Assembly (NCBI GenBank): GCA_964605155.1
Contig: CAZSAK010000004.1
Coordinates: 105,493-169,492, forward strand
Length of the DNA stretch: 64,000 bases
Reading direction: 5' to 3'
From: CAZSAK01 sp964605155
Lineage (GTDB): Bacteria > Pseudomonadota > Gammaproteobacteria > SZUA-140
Shown: piece after piece, positions 44,223-52,343 of the stretch
Layout of the letters: every line of letters begins with the position of its first letter
How positions within the stretch are numbered: position 1 is the stretch's first letter
Translations under genes and position numbers: made by a program
The notes under the pieces: model-generated
What the model saw: the letters and a program-made list of their open reading frames with translations, nothing else
Databases searched by the model: none
What the model was told of the DNA's origin: nothing

Positions 44223-44585
44223 GGTGAATTGAAATCACGTTAATGTAGGGTACCTGTGATGCGCTGCGGGTCGTATTCCGCCACAATGCATGTACGCAAT
44301 GTCCCTTGCAACAGAACCTGTGTGTAAACCGCGGTTAATCGCCGGACATGACAAACCGGTAACGCGGCCTGGCTGCCGGACCGTGCGCAGGCGGGAAGGA
44401 TACCTGATTGAAGCCGTTGTTTCATCATCAAAAATCCACCCCGGAATATTTGATTAATTTACTTGGGAAATTCGATGACCTTTTGGTCAAATCCCGTTAA
44501 AAAACTTGCAATATTCACGGCGCTCATGTTATACAAATTACCCTTAATGAAAGAGGTCTGACAGATATATTCGGGAGGAAGGATT
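44223..44585. other. 363-bp intergenic region with promoter for locus 2
   Basis: No gene-like frame. The right half contains a TGACC-TTTT-GGTCA palindrome (44476-44489) and a sigma-70-like promoter (see next entry). The left part shows nothing I can name. Confidence 0.45.
44476..44535 (+). promoter_or_regulatory. Promoter and palindromic operator upstream of respiratory locus 2
   Basis: TTGCAA (44506-44511) and TATACA (44530-44535) are 18 bp apart, a fair -35/-10 pair. A small palindrome TGACC-TTTT-GGTCA (44476-44489) lies just upstream where an activator would bind. The start of the 30-aa gene is 50 bp downstream. A full FNR site (TTGAT-N4-ATCAA) is not present. Confidence 0.45.
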
Positions 44586-44678
44586 ATGTTGAACACGGGC
44601 GAGGTTCTGATACTGTACGCAATCTGGTTTCCACTGGCGTGGGGATTGGCTTATATCCTTTTCAAAGCTTCAAAATAG
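44586..44678 (+). CDS. 30-aa membrane microprotein
   Basis: ATG preceded by GGGAGGAAGG. The peptide (MLNTGEVLILYAIWFPLAWG, then LAYILFKASK) is one membrane helix with a basic end. It opens the locus-2 run of genes, 68 bp before the dihaem cytochrome. Likely an oxidase-associated small subunit. Confidence 0.6.
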   Translation: MLNTGEVLILYAIWFPLAWGLAYILFKASK

Positions 44679-44746
44679 CGCTGCACTGGACAGGCACACT
44701 GGACAGGCTTAGATAAAAAAATTCAATACGAGGGAGGAAGGGTAAT

Positions 44747-45523
44747 ATGTCGCTTCTATCAAAGCTGATTCCGCTGTCCGCGGCGGGTATCTTGATGACA
44801 GCCATGTCATCGGCGGGTGCCGTCGACCTGGGTCAAGTCGATATGTCAAATGGGAAGAATATATTCGAGAACGGTAAGGGCGATGTGCCGGCCTGTGTCT
44901 CATGCCACGGTCAGAACGGTGAAGGCAACGATGCCCTGGGAACCCCGCGTCTCGCCGGTCAGATCTACCAGTTCCTGGTGAAGCAGCTGACCGATTTCGG
45001 TACCTGCAAGAATCCTGAAGACACCTCCACCTGCCGTCGCCAGGACACCACCATGTTCGTGATGAACACCAACGCGCTGGGCCTGACGCCGCAGGATCGT
45101 CTTGACGTGGCGGCCTATCTCAGCCAGCTGGATGCACCCTATGAACCGTCCAACATCGATGAACTCAAGGCCAACGGCACAGAGGTCGGTGCGGGTTATC
45201 GCGGCAAGGCGCTGGTGCTCTACGGCAACCTGGATAGGGGCATCCCCGCCTGTCGTTCCTGCCATGGCTTCAACGGCCGCGGTGTGGATCCGATCTTTCC
45301 AATGATCGGTCAGCAGAAGTATGTTTACATCATCAACCAGTTGAAGAAATGGCGTGACGGCAGTCGTCATAACGATCCGCAAATGGCCATGCAGATGGTC
45401 GCCCGCAAGATGACGGATCAGGATATGCATGATGCCGCGACCTACCTGGCGGGGCCACAGGGTGTCGCCAACGTTTCAGGTGAATACGGTTTACCCGCAC
45501 GTCACGTGCCGTTCAAGCACTGA
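44747..45523 (+). CDS. Dihaem cytochrome c (c4 type)
   Basis: Signal peptide to about residue 25, then two class I cytochrome halves with CVSCH (Cys50, Cys53, His54) and CRSCH (Cys169, Cys172, His173), each followed by a GxNGxG-type turn as in cytochrome c4. An extra Cys pair (FGTCKNPEDTSTC) in the first half may form a disulfide. 258 residues, periplasmic; natural electron donor to cbb3-type oxidases. Strong ribosome site and a clear terminator follow it. Confidence 0.88.
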   Translation: MSLLSKLIPLSAAGILMTAMSSAGAVDLGQVDMSNGKNIFENGKGDVPACVSCHGQNGEGNDALGTPRLAGQIYQFLVKQLTDFGTCKNPEDTSTCRRQDTTMFVMNTNALGLTPQDRLDVAAYLSQLDAPYEPSNIDELKANGTEVGAGYRGKALVLYGNLDRGIPACRSCHGFNGRGVDPIFPMIGQQKYVYIINQLKKWRDGSRHNDPQMAMQMVARKMTDQDMHDAATYLAGPQGVANVSGEYGLPARHVPFKH

Positions 45524-45556
45524 TAATTTAGTTCTTCGTCTATATCGATCAGGCCG

Positions 45557-45588
45557 GAAGGGCGGGTTATCCCGCCCTTCGTTTTTTT
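45557..45588 (+). terminator. Rho-independent terminator
   Basis: GAAGGGCGGG / CCCGCCCTTC stem (45557-45566 with 45571-45580), TTAT loop, seven T. It separates the cytochrome c4 gene from the next cytochrome gene. Confidence 0.92.
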
Positions 45589-45664
45589 CATAAAGGTGGA
45601 TACACACGTTTTGGCGGCAGTCTGTGGCATTGCCAGCTGTATATAAGTAGACGATAATATTTGG

Positions 45665-46306
45665 ATGGCTGAAAAACTCTCTCTCAAGAAAGGCGAAAAG
45701 ATCCTGTTCGCCATCTTTGGTGCATTTATCGTCTTTGCCGTCATCGGCTACGCCATTCTCGAATCTATTCGCCTGAGTTCGGACAAACCGATGTTTACCA
45801 TCAGGACGCATTTCGATCTCTCCGAGAAGGGCAAGCAGGGCTCGCAGCTGTTTCGTGAAAAGGGTCGTTGTACCGCCTGCCACCGCGCCATGCAGAGTGG
45901 CACCAACATGGGCCTGTCGCTCGACGGTATCGGTTCAAAATACAGCCGCGCATGGATCTCCGATTTTCTTCATGACCCTGAAAAGACCTATCGAGAGACC
46001 TATGACCGTCCGACGTTCGATCACGGGATCGGCAAGGAGGCGGGTTACGTCGCCAATATGCCCGACAGGGACCTGGACCTGATCGCCGTCTTTCTCTCGG
46101 AACTGAAGTCGGACGTCGGTTCCTCGTCCGCGCCGCGACCGCCGGAAGGGCGTTCGCCGTTCATCGACAAGATGATCGGTACCTTTGCGCCGGAGAGTTG
46201 GAAGGAAGAATTCCAGGATGTCAGGACCAAGGACAGCCACGAACTGATCGGCGAGCCGGATAGTGAACAACAGGAACAGGCAGAAGGCGGGGAAAAAGTC
46301 CGGTGA
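45665..46306 (+). CDS. Membrane-anchored monohaem cytochrome c
   Basis: Cytoplasmic KKGEKILF start, one helix (12-33), periplasmic haem domain with CTACH (Cys69, Cys72, His73) and Met ligand candidate in YVANMPDRDLD. A 60-residue Glu/Gln-rich tail follows. The layout equals that of the cytochrome at 28236. 213 residues. Its stop overlaps the GTG start of the next gene, so the cytochrome and the AHxH membrane protein are coupled and probably form a complex. Confidence 0.83.
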   Translation: MAEKLSLKKGEKILFAIFGAFIVFAVIGYAILESIRLSSDKPMFTIRTHFDLSEKGKQGSQLFREKGRCTACHRAMQSGTNMGLSLDGIGSKYSRAWISDFLHDPEKTYRETYDRPTFDHGIGKEAGYVANMPDRDLDLIAVFLSELKSDVGSSSAPRPPEGRSPFIDKMIGTFAPESWKEEFQDVRTKDSHELIGEPDSEQQEQAEGGEKVR

Positions 46307-46809
46307 ATGAACCGTGGGAGAATAAAGAATATACACGCTATACGCTGTGGTTTATCTATGCCTGTATCATCTACAGCATTATCGGTTTTTCATGGGGTGC
46401 GCTGATGGGCGGCATCGCGGATTTCCGCCATTTCGTCGATCATCGCCTGCATGGCAACCTGATCGTGCGCGCCCATACCCATATCAACCTGCTGGGTTGG
46501 GTGGAGATGGCCATCTTCGGGGCCGTCTATTACCTCATACCACGACTTGTGAAGCGCCCGATATTCAGCCTCAAGCTGGTCAAGGTCCATTTCTGGATCC
46601 ATAACATCGGCCTGATCGGTATGGTGACACTGTTCACCACCGCCGGGGTGATCGGTGGTACGGCCAGCATGCAGGCCTCGCCGGCGCAGGTCGAGGCGCT
46701 CATTCATCCTTTTCTGGCCGCGATGGGGATGTTTGGCTCCCTGGTGTTATTAGCGAACATCATTTGGGGTTATAATATATTTCGCACTTGTATAGGTTGG
46801 GACAGATAG
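46303..46809 (+). CDS. Half-length haem-copper oxidase subunit I relative (AHxH protein)
   Basis: GTG start overlapping the preceding TGA. 168 residues, four to five membrane helices. RAHTHINLLGWVEMAIFGAV then RPIFSLKLVKVHFWIHNIGL matches the C-terminal part of cbb3 subunit I, including the two histidines spaced HxH. The helices that would bind copper (WWHAHN and the HH pair) are missing. Best seen as a cytochrome b-like partner of the anchored cytochrome upstream. Confidence 0.68.
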   Translation: MNEPWENKEYTRYTLWFIYACIIYSIIGFSWGALMGGIADFRHFVDHRLHGNLIVRAHTHINLLGWVEMAIFGAVYYLIPRLVKRPIFSLKLVKVHFWIHNIGLIGMVTLFTTAGVIGGTASMQASPAQVEALIHPFLAAMGMFGSLVLLANIIWGYNIFRTCIGWDR

Positions 46810-46817
46810 AAGTACCT

Positions 46818-47321
46818 ATGAAAGCAGCACACATAATCTTGCTGGTTTGTATGACGGCGATCACCGGATGTAACATCCAGTCGGAAGGCAGTTCCTTGCG
46901 GGTCGGCATGAAAGCGCCCAGTCTCAAGACCAAGACCCTTGAGGATGTCAACGGCGATTTCAGCCGCATCACCACTTACCGTCAACCCGATGCACGCATG
47001 TACCAGTATTCACTGGATGAGGCCATGAAGACGGGCAAGCCCATCCTGCTGGAATTCGCCACGCCGGGCCACTGCACGGTATGTGACAAGCAGTTGCAGA
47101 TGTTGAAGGCGTTGATCGACAAATACGGTTCTGATCTGCTCTTCCTGCACATGGACCAGTACCAGAATACCGGTGCCTTTATTGCCTACCAGGTGCAGGG
47201 TGATCCCTGGACATTCCTGATCGACTCGAAAAACACCGTACGTTTCAAACGCGCGGGTCGGATGCTGTACGGGGAACTGGACGCGGCCATTCAGAATATG
47301 CTGCAGAATCCGGCCAGCTGA
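46818..47321 (+). CDS. Thioredoxin-like lipoprotein
   Basis: Start at 46818; lipobox ITGC (Cys18). The mature domain carries an active-site variant ATPGHCTVCDKQLQ (Cys86, Cys89) with the fold strands FLHMDQYQNTGAF and the cis-Pro segment GDPWTFLID. 167 residues, anchored and periplasmic. In this place it could reduce apocytochrome or copper-site thiols during oxidase assembly, like Sco/TlpA proteins. Confidence 0.75.
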   Translation: MKAAHIILLVCMTAITGCNIQSEGSSLRVGMKAPSLKTKTLEDVNGDFSRITTYRQPDARMYQYSLDEAMKTGKPILLEFATPGHCTVCDKQLQMLKALIDKYGSDLLFLHMDQYQNTGAFIAYQVQGDPWTFLIDSKNTVRFKRAGRMLYGELDAAIQNMLQNPAS

Positions 47322-47326
47322 ACCAC

Positions 47327-47782
47327 GTGACGGCGGCATCACGGTACTCCCTGGTGCAGGACCGCAAGGGCATGATATGGGACATGTTACTGTATGTTCC
47401 GACGGTCATCGCGCTTGCATCGATCTCCCTCAAATTCTGGTATGACGGCAACAAGACGTTTTCCTATCTGCTGTTGTTCCTCGCCAGTTTTTTTTTCATC
47501 GTCGGCATGAACCGGATACTCACGACGCGCCTGATGGTATTGCCGTCGTCACCCGTTGCACTGGAGACAACCAAACAACAGTTGACGGTCATGCAGCGTG
47601 ACGGTGGACGTGTGGATCTTGCCAAGGAGGTGCGGTTCTATCCCGACTATGCAGGTAAATCCTTCGGCCTGTCCGGCATGGATGTGACCGGCAAACGGCG
47701 TCAATACGTGTTTCATCGCGGGCAGTTTGCCGATGAATCCACGTTCAAGGAACTGTGTTCCCGGCTCAATATCTACAAGTAA
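47327..47782 (+). CDS. Two-helix membrane protein of locus 2
   Basis: GTG start five bases after the thioredoxin gene. Two helices (about 18-36 and 46-64), then an 85-residue soluble beta-rich domain (QQLTVMQRDGGRVDLAKEVRFYPDYAGKSF region, positions 85-115). 151 residues. No family recognised; presumably part of the same assembly or complex. Convergent with the next gene. Confidence 0.55.
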   Translation: MTAASRYSLVQDRKGMIWDMLLYVPTVIALASISLKFWYDGNKTFSYLLLFLASFFFIVGMNRILTTRLMVLPSSPVALETTKQQLTVMQRDGGRVDLAKEVRFYPDYAGKSFGLSGMDVTGKRRQYVFHRGQFADESTFKELCSRLNIYK

Positions 47783-47791
47783 CGTTTATCC

Positions 47792-48028
47792 TCAATCATT
47801 GTCTTGCGCGGCGCGTTTCTTTCTGAGTCGTGCCACATCCCATGCCATAAAGGCGATGGCAGCAACACCGATCAGGCAGGCAATGATGATAATCAGACGT
47901 TCGGTGGCAGGGCTGACCATACCACCTACCAGCATGTGGACGGAATAACCCAGAATGAACAGTGAGGTCAGGCCGACCAGTGTGTAGAGGATGATTTCCT
48001 TGAATGAAAACGAAACCGGTCGTGTCAT
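47792..48028 (-). CDS. Small two-helix membrane protein
   Basis: A 78-residue protein with two hydrophobic helices (about 11-30 and 43-62) and a basic C terminus (RLRKKRAAQ). It is encoded opposite to the locus-2 genes, converging with 47327. Function unknown. Confidence 0.5.
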   Translation of the reverse strand: MTRPVSFSFKEIILYTLVGLTSLFILGYSVHMLVGGMVSPATERLIIIIACLIGVAAIAFMAWDVARLRKKRAAQDND

Positions 48029-48352
48029 GAAACAATTGACTGATCGTAGCCGGAAAAATATCTGTTACAACTTCGTCGCGTCGGTGCCGGAGTCATTGTT
48101 CTGACGTTTGATCGAAACATGAATTGTACCCTTACCATTTGGCGAGACTCCAGCCTATTGTGACATAAAAGTTGATAGAATAAGTGCGGATTTTTTCTAT
48201 GTTTTCATTATTTTTCAGCAGATATTTAAGGCTTGACGAATAATGACTGTTATGTAAAACTCCAACGAATCAAAAAAAGCCTACAAACGCAGTCAGATGC
48301 GGTGATAGGTAAGCAGTTATTCATATCCAGCTAGGCACAAACGGGGGGGCAC
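48029..48352. other. 324-bp intergenic region upstream of the oxidase operon
   Basis: No gene. AT-rich between about 48170 and 48260; TTGACG occurs at 48233-48238 but no -10 at normal spacing, so I do not assign a promoter. It must contain the start signals of the oxidase operon at 48353. Confidence 0.35.
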
Positions 48353-48652
48353 ATGGAAAACAAATTGTCTTACGCAAGAACGTTCTGGGTTAGCCTTATT
48401 GGCGGCGTCACAACTGGCATGGGAAATGGCAGTGTGTTTGGAGCGGCGATGATGTGTGCCCTCGGACGGGGCAAGTTCGATATGTGGGGCGGATGGGGCG
48501 CTCAGCAATACATGCCATCTTCTTTCAACGGTTTTGTAAACTGGTCAATGTTCATCTTCGGTATAGCCTTCATGATCATCATGATGCTTGCCATGCATCG
48601 CCATGGCGAACTCGAGGCACAGGCCGAGGCTGGCGGTGCAACCAGTCGTTAA
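48353..48652 (+). CDS. Small Gly/Met-rich membrane protein opening the oxidase operon
   Basis: 99 residues with two hydrophobic segments (about 10-35 and 62-80) and a glycine- and tryptophan-rich loop (FDMWGGWGAQQYMP). Ends with a hydrophilic tail. It precedes the 29-aa gene and the CcoN-like subunit. I do not recognise a family; an accessory subunit of the oxidase is the simplest reading. Confidence 0.55.
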   Translation: MENKLSYARTFWVSLIGGVTTGMGNGSVFGAAMMCALGRGKFDMWGGWGAQQYMPSSFNGFVNWSMFIFGIAFMIIMMLAMHRHGELEAQAEAGGATSR

Positions 48653-48701
48653 ACAATTTTATTTTTTATAGACGATACAGGCGAAGAGGGAGAATACAAA
48701 G

Positions 48702-48791
48702 ATGTCAGCAATTGCAACGGTTTTTTGTTTGGTACTGGCCTTTTCGAGCATGTGGTTCGCATGGTATCTGATGATGCCGGGCAAGCACTAA
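48702..48791 (+). CDS. 29-aa membrane microprotein
   Basis: ATG follows AAGAGGGAG. The peptide MSAIATVFCLVLAFSSMWFA then WYLMMPGKH is a single membrane helix with a basic end, of the size and style of CydX or CcoQ-like subunits. It lies between the 99-aa protein and the CcoN-like gene. Confidence 0.58.
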   Translation: MSAIATVFCLVLAFSSMWFAWYLMMPGKH

Positions 48792-48933
48792 GACCGGTAT
48801 AGTCGGACGGGGTTTTTCGCAGTACGAAGTTTTATTTTGAAAAATTGTAATTTTGTAATTCCATTTACTTATACTAACGGAAAACTTGTAGTTTCTTCAG
48901 GAAATCAGGAGACGCAGGGGGAGGTCAAAAATC

Positions 48934-50340
48934 ATGTTTAAGTATCTGTTCGCACGAAATGATGATATCCCGGCAGGTACTGCCGCGATATATTTCGGCT
49001 TTTCATCCATCATCTGGTTCATCATCGGTACCGCATTAGGTTCGTTCAACGCAGCGAAACTGGCCTTCCCTGACTGGGTGACCGGGACCGAGATGTTTTC
49101 CTTCGGCCACATGCGCCAGGTTCATGTGCACGCGGTGATCTTCGGTTGGATCTCCATGGCATTCGCCATGGCGATGATGTACATCACGCCGGCACTCGGA
49201 AACACCAAGCTGTGGTCTGAGAAGCTGGGCGTCTGGAACTGCTTTTTATGGAACTTCGGGTTGTCACTGACCCTGACATTGCTCTGGATCGGCATGACCT
49301 CCGGCCGCGAGTATACCGACTTTCCCTGGTTCCTCGATCTCTACATCCTGTTCCTGGTTGTCGTACCGCTGGGCATCAATGTGTGGATGACCATCATTCA
49401 TCGTAAGACCCAGGGTATCTATACCACCAACTGGTTCTTTGGTTCCGGTGTATTCATGGTCGGTATCGTGGTGCTGGTGGGCAACCTGCCCGAGTATTTC
49501 CAGCTTACCGGTCTGACCGAGGCCTACCTGACCTGGTGGCATGCACACAATATCCTGGGATTATGGATCACCCCGGTGGCCGCGGCGATCGCCTACTACA
49601 CGATCCCGAAGATCACCGGTAACCCGCTGTACTCCCACCGCATTGGTCACGTTCACTTCTGGTCGATCGTGGTGTTCTATTCCACACCGGCTGCTCACCA
49701 CATCATGTCTTCACCGCTGCCTGAATGGCTGAAGTCATTCGCTTCCGTGGAAGGCGTGCTGATCCTGGTGCCGGCCATCGCCTTCGTGTCCAACCTGCTG
49801 CTCACCATGACCGGCAAATGGCATTACTTCGTCGAGAATATCGAGGTACGCTTTACCGTCGTCGGCGTGTTGCTGGCAATCCCGTTGAACATGCAGGGTG
49901 GCTTTCAGCAGACCCGCGCGATCAACTGGTACATCCACGGTACGGGCTGGATTGTGGCGCATGCGCATCTGGCGCTGCTCGGCTTTTCAACCTTCCTCGA
50001 GGCAGCAGCGGTGTACTACGGCATACAGACGATACTGCGCCGTAAACTCTATTCATTATCGCTGGCCAACTTCCATTTCTGGTTCCTGCTGATCGGATTC
50101 TGTACCTACTGGATCTCGATCACCATCGCCGGATTGATTCAAGGTGCTGCCAAGATCTACGAAGTGCCTTATATCGATACCGTCATCGCCGAGCACCCGT
50201 ACATGATCGCCCGCTGGGTAGGCGGTACCATGGTGTTTACAGGTAACGTTGTCTGGCTGATCAACATGTGGCTGACCGCACGTGAAGGTACGGTGATACC
50301 GGAAGGTCGTATGCCTCACGAGCTTGCGTACGAGAGATAA
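48934..50340 (+). CDS. cbb3-like haem-copper oxidase subunit I (CcoN-like)
   Basis: 468 residues, about 12 helices. The metal ligands of C-family oxidases can be placed: low-spin haem His in RQVHVHAVIF (His64 or 66), copper His205 in WWHAHN, copper pair His255/His256 in TPAAHH, and His343/His345 in VAHAHLALLGF for haems b3 and b. The cross-linked catalytic Tyr is present at 249, six residues before the His pair as in cbb3 oxidases, so oxygen reduction is expected. It is divergent around these sites (WWHAHN for WWYGHN; PAAHH for AGPHH). Reduces O2 to water at the inner membrane using electrons from the next gene's cytochrome. Confidence 0.85.
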   Translation: MFKYLFARNDDIPAGTAAIYFGFSSIIWFIIGTALGSFNAAKLAFPDWVTGTEMFSFGHMRQVHVHAVIFGWISMAFAMAMMYITPALGNTKLWSEKLGVWNCFLWNFGLSLTLTLLWIGMTSGREYTDFPWFLDLYILFLVVVPLGINVWMTIIHRKTQGIYTTNWFFGSGVFMVGIVVLVGNLPEYFQLTGLTEAYLTWWHAHNILGLWITPVAAAIAYYTIPKITGNPLYSHRIGHVHFWSIVVFYSTPAAHHIMSSPLPEWLKSFASVEGVLILVPAIAFVSNLLLTMTGKWHYFVENIEVRFTVVGVLLAIPLNMQGGFQQTRAINWYIHGTGWIVAHAHLALLGFSTFLEAAAVYYGIQTILRRKLYSLSLANFHFWFLLIGFCTYWISITIAGLIQGAAKIYEVPYIDTVIAEHPYMIARWVGGTMVFTGNVVWLINMWLTAREGTVIPEGRMPHELAYER

Positions 50341-50404
50341 CAACGAGATCACTCGAGAGTTATATTGATCATTAACAAAATCGTATTAAGGGAGGGGTGC
50401 TAAA

Positions 50405-51358
50405 GTGGCGTTTCGTGAATATAAAGTAGGTGTACGGATGTTTGGTTGTGCACTTGGCCTGTCCATGATGATTACCTTGTTTATGCCAAGTCTGACCATC
50501 GTGTCGGTAGGTACAACGGCCATCGGCCTGGAAAAGGAGTTGTCCTACGGGAGGATCTCCGGGTTCAGCGTCGAGGATCCGTTCAACCTTGGGTGGGGCA
50601 AGCCAGTCACTGTAACCTTGAACAAGGATCCCAGGACGGGCAAGAAGATCGATACCACACTGGCCTATGTCTACAAGGCCGGGGTGCCTTTCCCCAGCGG
50701 TATTCGCCATCCCAGGATCCTCGGTGTGGGTTCAAAGGACCTGAGTCAAGGCAAGGGCAAGATCGGCCAGGCCAGCGAGTCGCAGGGCGCCGTGTTCCTC
50801 GTCGTTGAGGAAGGTGACTTTCAAGGCAAGGCCTATCCATACGTGGAGAATGCAACGGCTACGCGTGGCTGGGATCCCGACAGGATCCTTGCCAGTGCCT
50901 CCGAAGGGGACAAGCATTACATCGGTGCCGGCAAGATCATGTTCGTACGTGAACAATGCTGGTGGTGTCATACTCTGTTACCCGAGCAGACCCAGGACTG
51001 GCAGTATTTTGGAATACCGCCACGTCTTGGTGACTTCAACGGTGAATCACCTACCGCCTTCGGTTCCGACCGTAAGGCGCCTGACCTGATGCATGTTGGC
51101 TCACGTAATTCGTCACGCGAATGGTTGATGATGCATTTCTTCAACCCGCGCCTGGTCCAACCGCACTCCATCATGCCCCGCTTCGATTATCTGTGGGGTA
51201 CCGTGGATGCCGACGGCAACCCGATCGATTACGACAAGTGGCGTCAGGAATACACAGAATATCACGAGGGCAAGCGTATCTATCCGCCGGAGGTGCCTGA
51301 GTATCATCCGAACACGGAAATACGCTACCTGATCGATTACGTATTGAGCCTCAAATAA
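50405..51358 (+). CDS. Enlarged CcoO-like monohaem cytochrome c subunit
   Basis: GTG start after GGGAGGGG. One N-terminal helix (about 10-32), then roughly 140 residues of periplasmic beta-rich sequence not found in ordinary CcoO, then a CcoO-like haem domain: GAGKIMFVREQ, CWWCH (Cys185, Cys188, His189), DRKAPDLMHVGSRNSSREW and the Met ligand in SIMPRFDYLW. 317 residues compared with about 200-240 for CcoO. It delivers electrons to the CcoN-like subunit. The insertion may replace the missing CcoP subunit as a docking platform. Confidence 0.82.
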   Translation: MAFREYKVGVRMFGCALGLSMMITLFMPSLTIVSVGTTAIGLEKELSYGRISGFSVEDPFNLGWGKPVTVTLNKDPRTGKKIDTTLAYVYKAGVPFPSGIRHPRILGVGSKDLSQGKGKIGQASESQGAVFLVVEEGDFQGKAYPYVENATATRGWDPDRILASASEGDKHYIGAGKIMFVREQCWWCHTLLPEQTQDWQYFGIPPRLGDFNGESPTAFGSDRKAPDLMHVGSRNSSREWLMMHFFNPRLVQPHSIMPRFDYLWGTVDADGNPIDYDKWRQEYTEYHEGKRIYPPEVPEYHPNTEIRYLIDYVLSLK

Positions 51359-51376
51359 AAGGGGGGGAGAAATAAC

Positions 51377-52021
51377 ATGGCTTGGAAACTTGATAATCCG
51401 CTGTACGCAATGTCTGACGAGGATCTCAACAGCAAGGCCAAAGGTGTCTGGGAAGGTGAAAGCCTGGGTGGGATCACCGAGGATAACAACCGTGTCCCCG
51501 TGCCGGTCGTGTGGCTGATGGGCATCACCATTATCACCGCCTTTCTGGTCACAGCACCCCTGTGGGGGCAACGGCCGACCGCGGCGATCTATGCGCCCTA
51601 CATTGCGTTGATGGATACCCCCGAGGTGCAGAAACTCAAATCCGACGAGGATAAGATGCGCTATATCGTCGAGACCGTGCAACAACAGGGATCGAAGTGG
51701 GAGCATCTTCAGGAGCGCCACCCGGCGACGATGAATGATCTGCGCCTGATCAAGGATCAGGTCATCGAGTTGCAGAACAGCGGTGTGAATCTCGAGGAAT
51801 ACACCGTTGTCGGTGACAAGATAGTGCTTGCCAACTTCGAAACCGAGTTCGATGAAAACGGTGTGCAATACCGCGTACAGCCAACTTGGGATAAAGGCTA
51901 CACGATCGACGTGTTTTACGTGATCTACTTCTGTGTGGCTGTTACCATCGCCATCAAGCGTCTGCCACCGAGTGCATGGCAGCCGGATCATACCAAGCAC
52001 ACGCATACAACCAGCTACTGA
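51377..52021 (+). CDS. Haem-free two-helix membrane subunit in CcoP position
   Basis: 214 residues, gene 18 bp after the CcoO-like gene with GGGGGGAGA. The N-terminal 45 residues are cytoplasmic, a helix spans about 47-65, a 120-residue periplasmic helical region follows (EVQKLKSDEDKMRYIVETV; ERHPATMNDLRLIKDQ), and a second helix is at about 180-197. No CxxCH. It occupies the place of the dihaem CcoP but has no haem. Novel subunit by position. Confidence 0.6.
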   Translation: MAWKLDNPLYAMSDEDLNSKAKGVWEGESLGGITEDNNRVPVPVVWLMGITIITAFLVTAPLWGQRPTAAIYAPYIALMDTPEVQKLKSDEDKMRYIVETVQQQGSKWEHLQERHPATMNDLRLIKDQVIELQNSGVNLEEYTVVGDKIVLANFETEFDENGVQYRVQPTWDKGYTIDVFYVIYFCVAVTIAIKRLPPSAWQPDHTKHTHTTSY

Positions 52022-52038
52022 TTACCGGAGGTAAACTC

Positions 52039-52143
52039 ATGATAGATATCGATCATCCACCATTGGCAATGTTGATCCCGATCGCAGTGGTCTTCATTGT
52101 TCCGTTTATCTACAGCTTCTTTGTCGACAGGCACGACAAATAA
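52039..52143 (+). CDS. 34-aa membrane microprotein ending the oxidase operon
   Basis: CCGGAGGT lies six bases before the ATG. MIDIDHPPLAMLIPIAVVFI followed by VPFIYSFFVDRHDK gives one membrane helix with an acidic start and charged end. The terminator is 28 bp downstream, so it is the last gene of the operon. Probable CcoQ-like small subunit. Confidence 0.62.
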   Translation: MIDIDHPPLAMLIPIAVVFIVPFIYSFFVDRHDK

Positions 52144-52170
52144 AGAGTAGATAGACTGTCAGGAATACGA

Positions 52171-52202
52171 AAAACGCCGCTCAATAGAGCGGCGTTTTTT
52201 TT
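52171..52202 (+). terminator. Rho-independent terminator of the oxidase operon
   Basis: ACGCCGCTC / GAGCGGCGT stem (52174-52182 with 52187-52195), AATA loop, eight T to 52202. The A-rich 5' side may also give weak function on the other strand. Confidence 0.93.
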
Positions 52203-52266
52203 GATATGTATCGTGCCCCTGTTTGTGGTCAGGAAATAGTATGGAAAACGCTTCTCTGGTGAGCAG

Positions 52267-52309
52267 AAAAAAACATGGTGGTGTATTTATTCGCTACACC
52301 ACCATGTTT
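52267..52309 (-). terminator. Rho-independent terminator of DUF2892 unit 1
   Basis: Perfect 15-bp stem AAACATGGTGGTGTA / TACACCACCATGTTT (52271-52285 with 52295-52309); the A run at 52267-52273 is a T run on the minus strand. It stops transcription after the DUF2892 gene at 52344. A similar GTGGTGGTG stem follows the second unit. Confidence 0.9.
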
Positions 52310-52343
52310 CCGGGTGCGGCCAACGTGATGCTCTACGGACGTA

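Noticed and set aside
44450..44500. FNR/ANR box before the locus-2 microprotein
   Set aside because: Only a TTTGATTAA half is seen; the second half-site ATCAA at the right spacing is missing.
48934..50340. Possible loss of the catalytic cross-linked tyrosine, which would make the subunit an NO reductase
   Set aside because: First alignment used the Tyr after the His pair. The correct Tyr lies six residues before the pair; Tyr249 is in that place, so the oxidase signature is intact and the NorB-type glutamate is absent.
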